This document shows positions 55,917 to 64,000 of a stretch of 64,000 nucleotides of DNA, piece after piece. The notes beneath the pieces were generated by a model. That model saw only the letters and a list, made by a program, of their open reading frames with translations, ran no database searches and was not told the origin of the DNA. The first letter of the stretch is position 1, and each line of letters starts with the position of its first letter. The position numbers were made by a program, and so were the translations under genes. This DNA comes from Cydia pomonella (Eukaryota > Arthropoda > Insecta > Lepidoptera > Tortricidae): NCBI RefSeq assembly GCF_033807575.1, contig NC_084721.1:8494001-8558000 (forward strand). The letters run 5' to 3'.

Positions 55917-56040
55917 GGGCTCCTACCGGGAAAATCGAAGTTCGTCCATTGCAGGCATTTTTCTCTGTCACTCTAATTACGTTTTAGTCAGAGTAAAAGA
56001 GAAAGATCCCCGCAATTTGCGAATTTCGGTTTTCAGGCGG
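55917..56040. mobile_element. Palindromic GGGCCTACC MITE, copy 3
   Basis: GGGCTCCTACCGGGAAAATC at the left and GCAATTTGCGAATTTCGG at the right, with a centre of CACTCTAATTACG. It lies within 200 bp of the PEX6 start codon, in the RpS25-PEX6 intergenic region. Confidence 0.65.
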
Positions 56041-56215
56041 TTTTAGTAATGCGTGGAATAGCTTAGCTACAAATCCTTTGAGCTTCTTTCTGACAGTGAC
56101 TTTAACATTTGTAGCACTGTATATTGTTATCAGAATTATGATATCAATAAGAAAAAGTATTTGATGTCTTAAAAATCATACGATTATTGTTATTTATTAG
56201 TTCTTTTTGTTAATT

Positions 56216-59200
56216 ATGAATGATCGCATTACTGTTCAGCTATGGGTAATCAAATTTTGCCTAAAAGTAATCTACCCAAAGTACAATTATTACACATTCC
56301 TCGTGTTTTTGGCAGTTAAGTTTAGGCTCTCTTATCAAAGAAAAGTCTTAGCTAAAAAAGACATAGATATGTTTAAGTTGAAGACCATTCCTACACACGT
56401 TCGGTGGCACCTTTGTAAGGAATATGCAGTAGAGAATTTACCCGTGTTGCAACATAAATGTGTGTTTATATCAAAGGAAGTTTTTTTACAATTAAGTGCT
56501 GATAATCTGTTCTATATTGACAATGGTGTCCTATGGCTTGCACTGAAGTTAACTCCCGATATAAAATCGAAATACAAAACTACGCAAAACAATATTGACA
56601 GAGACAATGTATTGATTAAATACAATTTGAACTTCTTAACTTCTGAATTGCACAAGAAGTTATGGATGGATAATAGATCAGGCAGCCTTGACTATATAAG
56701 AATAGTTCCTGTTGTGGGTTCAACATTAGTACAAAAAGATATTGCCTTGACTTCAGAAAATGAAATGTATAATATTCTATCTTCATTTGAACTACTACAC
56801 TGTAGGGACATTAGCATTTCATTTCATACTATACCTTCATTGGAGCTTGCACCTAGTATTGCAGAGACTGCTGAAGTCAGTCTTGTTGTAAATGAATATG
56901 ATCTGTCCAACGACTTTGTCAAAGAAGTTTTGAGTAATCATTTTGAACTACCTAAATTAGTGAGTTTAAATGACATATTCAGCATTGAGCTTACACCGGA
57001 CGTCACATCAAAATATCACTACAAGTACCTTGACCTGGTACAAGCTGTGGGGAAACTTTACTTCAAATGTAATAAAATTGATAGCAGGAAGAATATAGAA
57101 GTTAAATATAATTCAAAAGTGATTCAGTCATTTTTCATTGTTAAGGGAGTTACACATCTAATTTTGGGTGAAAACATTCATGCTATAAAATCAAAAGATG
57201 AGTTCTTCAAATCCCAGGCAACTGATAACATTAACCTGCAAATGTTGCAGTTATGCCCTACTGGATTAAGGCAAAAGTTTGAACAAATTCAAGATGCCAT
57301 TAGTCCATTTGTAACAGGGGAGATAAGTAAGACATATTAAGATTATTTTCATTTCAATATTTGTTTTTACAATAACCAGAGTTTAAAGATTAAGTTTTAA
57401 TTTTGCAGGTGACCTGTCTGCTTCTTTGCCTAGTCCTATTTTGCCAATGCTGCTATTGTCAGGGCCTGCTGGGTCAGGCAGACATCAACTTGTTAAAGCA
57501 TTAGCCCAATATAATGGTAGGATATTCATTAATTACAATATCTCTTCGACATGTATTCAAAAATATTATTCTGAATTTAATTAATTTTTCATAATGCTTT
57601 ACATTACCTTATGAAAATTAATAAATTGGTACACTAAAAATAACCCACATTTTAGGTTTGAACTGCTTATCAATTGACTGCAACGGCTTGCAGAGCTCCA
57701 CAGCCAAGCAGACGGAGAGCAAGATCAACTCCACTGTACAGAAAGCAAAGGCAGCTGCTCCGTGCATAGTGCTCTTAGATAATTTTGAGGTAAAATGTAG
57801 TAACAAGTAGTAACTAACCTTCCTTCATTACCTAATATAATTACATATAATTACAGTAATTTTTAGCTGTACTTAACATGCAGGTATAGAGATAGAGATA
57901 TGCAGATACAATATAGATGTATGTACCTTAATTTAAATGTTTATTCTACAGGTGTTTGCAGTAGACCCGGAAAACAATGAAGACTGCAGAGTGATGGAAT
58001 ATTTTATGAACACAATAATAGACTTATACCAAAACTATACTAAGCACCCCATCATTTTTATAGCCGTCACAGACAAAGTGGAACTAAAACCAAACATACT
58101 TAGAATATTCTTAGAAAAGTTCCAGCTTTCTAGATTAACTGTCCAGCAAAGATATGAGATGCTTGTATGGTATACTTCTGCAATGCAATTGAATATTGAT
58201 GGACACCAAAATACAATAGATGGTATAATTATTGATGATGAAGGTGCACTCAGCAACCATACTAAAGATATTTTACAAAGAGTTGCAGCAAAGACTGAAA
58301 CATTTTTATGTGGTGATATAGATACACTTGTACATTTTGCAATGCGAGAATCTTATTTGAAGCAACATAATAGCTACATACATTTGCCTTGTGAGGACCC
58401 AAATTTACATCTACTTCAGGAAGATGATTTTAATTGTGCTTTAGGTATGTAACTACGAGTATTAGTTGTTTCTGGATGCTTTTACTGTAATGTAAAAGTG
58501 TTTATTTTATTTCAATATTGACTAGCACTTTTTATTTTATTTTACTTTATTGGGTACACTTAACAGAAATCGTACAATATCATGAAACATACAATTGCAT
58601 ATCATGGCTTGGAATCTAGCATAAGATCCAAAACAAGTGTACACAGCATGCTTTACAAGTAAGCGCAAATTAATTTAACACCATATCAACAAATAAAATA
58701 ACTACCTATCTAAACATTACTGACTACCATTTATGACTAACTAATGCTATTGTTAGCATTAACGCAATAAGTCAATAGGGTCGCTCTACCTAGTTGGTTA
58801 CTAATAAATTCTGTTACTGCAATAATCTTTATCTACATAAAATATACGAACGAAAGTTGAATGAACTTAGGCCCCAATTCATTATAGATACGACGAGATA
58901 AGCGTTATGTGTGGTATATAATTATAGCTCACAAATCTACCACATTATGTCATTTTTTATTTTTTCGGTAGCATTTGTTTTAACGTAAATAAAGAGGTTG
59001 CAAATCGAGTAACAGAACTTAGTAACCAACTAGGTATTTAAAGTTGTACTTAGGTATATTATTTCCACTCTCCACTCAGAATCACGTGCTCTTTCGATCC
59101 TACGAGAAAAAAAGTATCCCCAAAATTTCATAAATTTTTAGTTGTCCGTTTTGTTACGGTTGTATTGAACCTAATGTAATGTACCAAAAAAATGGCGAAT

Positions 59201-62200
59201 ATTTTTTTCTCAGTAAAAATCGAAACTGCTAGTTTTTCTGACTTCTGAGTAGAAACAATATAAAAATTCCCAATTCCAACACAAAAGTTGGAGGTACAAC
59301 TTATTACATATTTCTTTAAAATTTGTAAATTATTTGAAGCATTGTGTCTTTCAGAATCAATAAAAGGGCTCCAGAGTCAACATCTAGATGCTCCTAAAAT
59401 ACCAAAAGTCCACTGGGAAGATATTGGTGGACTCGATAAATTGAAAAAGGAACTTTTGAAAACCATTGAGTTTCCAATCAAATATCCACATTTATTTAAG
59501 AACTCTAGTCTCAAACGTTCAGGTTAGTATTATCATAAACTAAGAAGAAAAGACTGTGTACGGCCTGGACTTGTTCGTAAATTCTTGTGTACAGTACTTA
59601 ACAAACAATGTAGTATTTATTGCACAATATCAACATAAATTTATAAGGAAATACATATAACCACTTAGTGTAAGGCCTGAGCTCTGAGCGGCCACTCGAG
59701 TTGGGCGTGCAGCGGGGCGGGACGCGCATGTTTCAACAAATGCAAACATATAGGAGCGGCCTTACTGCACGCTGCTCACATCACTTGTGAGCCCAACGCC
59801 ACGCTGCACGCCCCGCCGAACGCTCCGCTTCGAGCGTTCACTCAGGCCTTACACTAGCTAAGTGGTTATGTGTGTTTCCATGTAAATTTATTTGGAGGTT
59901 GTGCAATAAATAGTACATTGTGTGTAAACGGTAAACAAGAATTTACGAACAAGTGTTAATTTTAAGCGCGAAGGCGAGGGCTTAATTAACACAAGTTCGT
60001 AATTTCGGTTCCGCCTGTGGCACGCACAATGTGCTACTAAACTACATAATTCTTATTTGGTATAAATTTATTTTGAGGTTGTGCAATAAAGAGGATTTGT
60101 ATTGTATTGTGGTTATTAGCGTGGTTTAGGTTTGGAGAACACTAATTTAGATGGCGCTGTAGGTTATACCGCCCGAAATACATAAACACCGACGTATATA
60201 TGTGTCTAACGAAGCCCCTACAAAAATACACATACAAGGCAAAGAACTCGAATTTGCAGACCATTACATATACTTAGGCAAGAGGATATCCTTTGACACT
60301 GACAGCAACAGCCAGGAGATAGACCGCAGAATCAATATCAGCTGGAGGAAGTATTGGAGTTTTAAAGAGCTTCTAAAAGGAAACTACAGTCTCAAACATA
60401 AGAAAACAGTAATGGACACATGCATCTTACCATGCCTTATATACGGTTTACAAACTAGGGTGCACACAAACAAGAACAAATTAAAGATAAGAACATGCCA
60501 AAGAGCAATGGAGAGGAGCATTCTCAGTATAAAACTAAAGGACAAGGTTAACAGCAAGTACATCCGATCCAAAACAAACATCATAGATGCACTAGAGTTT
60601 GTGCTGAAACAAAAATGGAGATGGGCCGGCCACATAGGAAGATTGACAGATGACAGATGGACCAACAAAGTCACAAAGTGGCCAGGACCCCATGGCAAAA
60701 GGAAGTGGGGAAAACCCACAGCAAGATGGTCCAAAGATATTATAGCCACAGCTAGAGAAAACTGGCTAATCAAGGCTAAAGACCGAGAAAGGTGAAAAGA
60801 TATGGAGGAGGCCTATACCCGACAGGGGTCTTAAAATAGAAAAATGAAAAATGATACTGTTAGAACTTGTCATAAACTATATTTAAGGAAAAATAAAGTT
60901 TTAAATAAAAAATAAAAAAATGTATATGTGTTCTTGTATCCTGGGAGGGTCGCCATGTACGGACGGCGCTAATTAAAAAAACAGCTTCGTCGAAGATTGT
61001 GATTTATTATGCCCCCAATAGGTTAGATACACGTTCTTATATGCAATGCTTACGTACTAATTATACACTACGCCACAGAGATATTAGAAAGCATTAGAGG
61101 ACGCTTTTGTCGGAAACCCCGACAGCCTGACTAGCGAGAAATAAAATGACAGTATTATATGTAAGATTATTTATTGACACAGTGAATAAAGGCTATTTGT
61201 ATTTTGTTTGTTAGTCATGCCTACATACATATTATTTTACATTTATTTATCAATCAAGTTAGGGCTTGTGCACAAATCACGCGAGGTTTTTTCGGCTACT
61301 TTTTTGACGCCCCCTCCCCCTTGGTGATATTTTGTGAGGTTCTTGGCCAACCCCCCCCCCCCTCCCCCACATAACCTCACGTGTATCTTAATTTTTCATT
61401 TGACCTAATTTTAAGTTAAATAGTATTTTATAGAGTAAATCTGGTTTATACTCGCTATTTTCAAGTGCCAAATGAAGATTTATGTTTAACGAAACGGAGA
61501 AAAAGTATGTGGTAGATATTCATATATTTATTGCATCCATGGTCGGTACACAGGTGTTACATAACAGTCTGTTTCACATGGGCCCTGGTAGGGCACGGCA
61601 ATTATCTTAAATCTAACATTAATAGGGTTGTTTCCAATTTTTTAAACGCTTGTATTACGTTCTATATTAACTAAGAGTTGCCCTAAAATTCAACTTTTAT
61701 ACGAAAAATGGCTTTAAATATGTTTAATTAACAAAATATATTTTGACAGATGCTTTCGCGCCCAAAACGCTCTTTGAAAATTGTGTGACGTCACAGTTTA
61801 CGGTTTGACACATAACTACATACACACGTAGAAGATACGAACTGTCAACTGACATTTGTCATTTGTTGTTTATCGCCTAACTGTCAACAGTGTCAATCCG
61901 AGAGTTGTGACGTCATCAGAATCTTCAAAGACGTTTCGAGTTTGGTCACGTGACGTGTGCCAAAAAATATTTTAAATTCAATATTTACAAAAATATGGTC
62001 ATTACAGGTCCCCTAAAATTAGTTTAACATGTTTTTATAATCCAAAAGAATTTATTGGGATACAATTCTGCCCTAAGATTTGTAGATGGAAACAACTCTA
62101 TTATCTTAGATATTTTTTCTTAGTTTCGTTCACTATGAAAAAATACACGTGAGGTCTCCATATACAAAAAAGTAATACATAAAAATTGGCTTAAGGACTC

Positions 62201-63974
62201 GCATCCAGGCAATAATTATTAAAAAAAAAGTAAAAAAAGGCGGGATCGGAAAATACTTACTGAAAAGGGTTGTTTCCAATTTTTTGAATCGCTTGTAATA
62301 CGTTATATATTAACCAAACGTTGTCCTAAAATTCAACTTTAACCCTAATAACGGCTTTAAATATGTTAAATTAACGAAATATCTTTTGATAGATGCTTTC
62401 GCGCCCAAAACGCTCATTGAATATTGTGTGACGTCACAGTTTACACGGTTTCACATATAACTATGTACATGCACACGTAACACCAAGGTTGTTCACACAC
62501 ATTTACCTATACGCACACATACTACAGCTTGTCCACCACCAAAATGTCTTGAGTATTAAGCCCCCTCCAGACGATGCGCGTGAATCGCGGCGCGACTTCG
62601 CGGAGCGAACATACCGCGACGTTGACGTAGACTCCACACTCGCACCACTTCACGGCGATTTCGCAGTTTGGTTCGCGGCAAGATGGCGCCGAAGCGTCAG
62701 CTGATCGGATTTAGTTTGCGGCAAGGCACTGATTCAAACTGGGAACTGTCAAATTGATTTTTGGTTGATCAAGTTCGCACCCAATATAACCAAGTAGCCG
62801 CCATAGAAGGTTATGACAGTTTAACGGATTAACCGACTCGTGAGCGAATCGCGGCGCGAAGCGATTGCGAGTGTGGAGTCTTGCAAGTTCGCGCTTCGCG
62901 TCTCCTTTTACGCGGGCCAAATACCGACAAAAAACGGGGAATAAGGCGCGAAGGCGTGAACAATCTGCGAAATTGACGCGAGGGCCATCGCGCACGAGTG
63001 TGGAGGGCCCTTCAAATGTTGTACTGAGAACAGGGCGGCTACCGGGAAAATCGAAATTCGTCAATTGCGGACATTTTTCTGTCACTCTAATTACGTCTTA
63101 GTGACAGTAAAATAGAAAGATCCCCGCAATTTGCGAATTTCAGTTTTCGCGGTAGGCCCCCAGACATCGGGGCCTTGGTTGATCGAACTGTCAAACCGAG
63201 TTGTGACGTCATCAAAATCTTCAATATCGTTTCGACTTGGATCACGTGACGTGTATTAAAAGTTATTATAAATTCAATATTTACAAAAATATGCTCATTA
63301 GAGGTCCACTAAAGGTAGTTTAACATGTTCTTATTATCCATAAGAATTTATTGGGATACAATTCTGCCCTAAGATTTGTAGATGGAAACAACCCTATTGG
63401 ATAGTGGAAATTTTTTTTTGACAATAAAATACAAGAAACACGTATCTACGCTATAAAAATGGGTTCTTCTAGTGAAATATAAATGTTCCTGGCAATAATA
63501 CTCGCTTTCTTTCAACAACCTGTCCTCACGCCAATATAAATATTAATTGCTATTAAAGTACTTATAGTTATGCAAATATTTTATTATTTCCTCGCAGTAG
63601 TCGTGAAAACCACTATGTAATGCCTCGGCCGGAAACTCTAAAGATGGACTCGTATTATTCGAGGGCCTCCACTAACGTGTCGGCCTTCAAACACTCGTCC
63701 ATCTTTGAGCGGTTTTCCGGCCTCTATTACAATGTACTATACTTTGTGAATCTTCCTATTCCTTGTCTTAATGCAGACTGATTCTTACCACCAATGTTTT
63801 ATTTATTTATTTTATGAATACTTTCAGGTATTTTACTATATGGGCCCCCGGGTTGCGGCAAAACGCTGGTCGCCAAGGCGGTGAGCACGGAACTCAATGT
63901 TAGTTTTCTCAGCGTGAAAGGGCCAGAGCTACTAAACATGTATATTGGCCAGTCTGAAGAGAATGTTAGAAAAG
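56216..63974 (+). CDS. Pex6: Peroxisomal biogenesis AAA+ ATPase PEX6, partial (3' end beyond window)
   Basis: Coding exons (+): 56216-57326, 57409-57516, 57656-57789, 57952-58444, 59355-59522, 63828-63974, continuing past the edge; about 720 codons here. PEX6 forms a hexamer with PEX1 that extracts the PEX5 import receptor from the peroxisome membrane. The first exon is the poorly conserved N-terminal domain. The D1 ATPase region has L-S-G-P-A-G-S-G-R-H at the Walker A site (Arg and His where Lys and Thr/Ser are usual) and P-C-I-V-L-L-D-N-F-E at Walker B. D2 begins W-E-D-I-G-G-L-D-K-L-K and has a canonical Walker A G-P-P-G-C-G-K-T followed by G-P-E-L-L-N-M-Y-I-G-Q-S-E. The start is the ATG at 56216, because an in-frame TAG lies at 56198. 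Intron 5 (4.3 kb) is full of repeats. Confidence 0.93.
59566..59957. mobile_element. Nested palindrome in intron 5 of PEX6
   Basis: Outer arms of about 110 bp (CTTGTTCGTAAATTCTTGTG and ATGTAGTATTTATTGCACAA on the left, their inverses on the right) surround an inner element. The inner element has ends GTGTAAGGCCTGAG and CTCAGGCCTTACAC and a GC-rich body. AACCACTTAG / CTAAGTGGTT lie at the junctions. Confidence 0.7.
60195..60930 (+). mobile_element. LINE 3' fragment in intron 5 of PEX6
   Basis: A 197-codon frame (60202-60795) covers the end of a non-LTR reverse transcriptase: Y-L-G-K-R-I-S, R-R-I-N-I-S-W, C-I-L-P-C-L-I-Y-G-L, K-W-R-W-A-G-H-I and G-K-P-T-A-R-W. The catalytic core is missing. 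It is followed by K-D-M-E-E-A-Y after a stop codon and an A-rich tail to about 60930. It lies on the same strand as PEX6. Confidence 0.7.
61625..62098. mobile_element. GGGTTGTTTCC-ended element, copy 1 (uninterrupted)
   Basis: GGGTTGTTTCCAATTTTTT at the left and GATGGAAACAACTC at the right are inverted termini. The interior includes GATGCTTTCGCGCCCAAAAC, GTGACGTCACAGTTTA and TTATTGGGATACAATTCTGC, all shared with the copy at 62267-63394. It is non-coding. Confidence 0.75.
62558..63012 (+). mobile_element. GC-rich MITE, second copy
   Basis: Inverted relative of 5136-5498. It shares AATCGCGGCGCGACTTCGCG, GCCGCCATAGAAGGTTATGA and CGCGAAGGCGTGAACAATCT. Short frames inside it (62489-62704, 62711-63085, 62865-63101) are not genes. 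Confidence 0.7.
63033..63160. mobile_element. Palindromic GGGCCTACC MITE, copy 4
   Basis: CTACCGGGAAAATCGAAATT at the left and CGCGGTAGGCCCC at the right. The centre CACTCTAATTACG is shared with copies 2 and 3. Confidence 0.65.
63610..63740. mobile_element. Fold-back MITE close to PEX6 exon 6
   Basis: GTAATGCCTCGGCCGGAAAC and AAAGATGGACTCGT on the left pair with ACTCGTCCATCTTTGAGCGG and TTTCCGGCCTCTATTAC on the right. It lies about 90 bp upstream of the exon. Confidence 0.6.
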
Positions 63975-64000
63975 GTAATTAAATTATACTTAGTATTAGT

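Larger units (their letters stand above)
62267..63394. mobile_element. GGGTTGTTTCC-ended element, copy 2, carrying two nested MITEs
   Basis: The left part (62267-62480) and right part (63170-63394) align to copy 1 at 61625-62098. The middle is replaced by two insertions (62558-63012 and 63033-63160). Termini GGGTTGTTTCC and GGAAACAACCC are exact inverted copies. Confidence 0.75.

Noticed and set aside
56207..56215. Earlier PEX6 start at 56207
   Set aside because: That codon is TTG; the first in-frame ATG after the upstream stop is at 56216.
58540..58700. Possible LINE 3' end in PEX6 intron 4
   Set aside because: TTTATTGGGTACACTTAACA resembles LINE tails seen as plus-strand sequence, but there is no coding remnant or duplication to support a call.

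Overview
This is nuclear DNA from an insect, very probably a moth or butterfly (Lepidoptera). The genes have spliceosomal introns with GT-AG borders. The spacers hold tRNA-derived SINEs, RTE-, CR1- and R1-like LINE remnants and many short inverted-repeat elements (MITEs) of types common in lepidopteran genomes. The species cannot be named from the sequence alone.

Host genes, left to right: (1) gene A, minus strand, 2663-8937, 11 coding exons: a PLP fold-type II L-threonine/L-serine ammonia-lyase-like enzyme with a C-terminal ACT domain. (2) gene B, minus strand, 12326-28445, 9 coding exons: a paralogue of A. (3) RPB3, the third subunit of RNA polymerase II, plus strand, one exon, 42358-43185. 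(4) gene C, plus strand, 44264-53186, 9 exons: a third paralogue that has lost the catalytic lysine and other cofactor-binding positions but keeps an open reading frame with intact splice sites. (5) ribosomal protein S25, minus strand, 53673-55507, 4 exons, convergent with gene C. (6) PEX6, plus strand, from 56216 and running off the right edge, divergent from RpS25. I assembled exons by matching the three paralogues to each other. Exon lengths and intron phases agree to the base (71, 288, 163, 156, 137 = 59+78, and 226 = 100+126 nt), which strongly supports the models.

Most of the remaining DNA is transposable-element debris. Between 1 and 2048 an RTE-like LINE fragment sits in the 3' UTR of a CR1-like LINE, with a perfect 12-bp target duplication. 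A broken hAT-like transposase lies in the last intron of A. Intron 4 of B holds a CR1-like fragment, intron 8 a tandem-repeat element, and intron 2 a tRNA-Gln gene plus two hAT-type MITEs with perfect 8-bp target duplications. Between B and RPB3 lies a nearly complete two-ORF CR1-like LINE (about 32.85-37.73 kb). Intron 3 of C holds a 3.8-kb DNA transposon with 28-bp terminal inverted repeats, and an internally deleted R1-like LINE lies inside it. Intron 5 of PEX6 is built of nested MITEs and a LINE tail.

The most interesting biology is the ammonia-lyase cluster. It has two apparently active paralogues with different intron structures, a third that looks like a pseudoenzyme under splice and frame constraint, and a decayed extra copy of gene B's terminal exon just beyond gene B.
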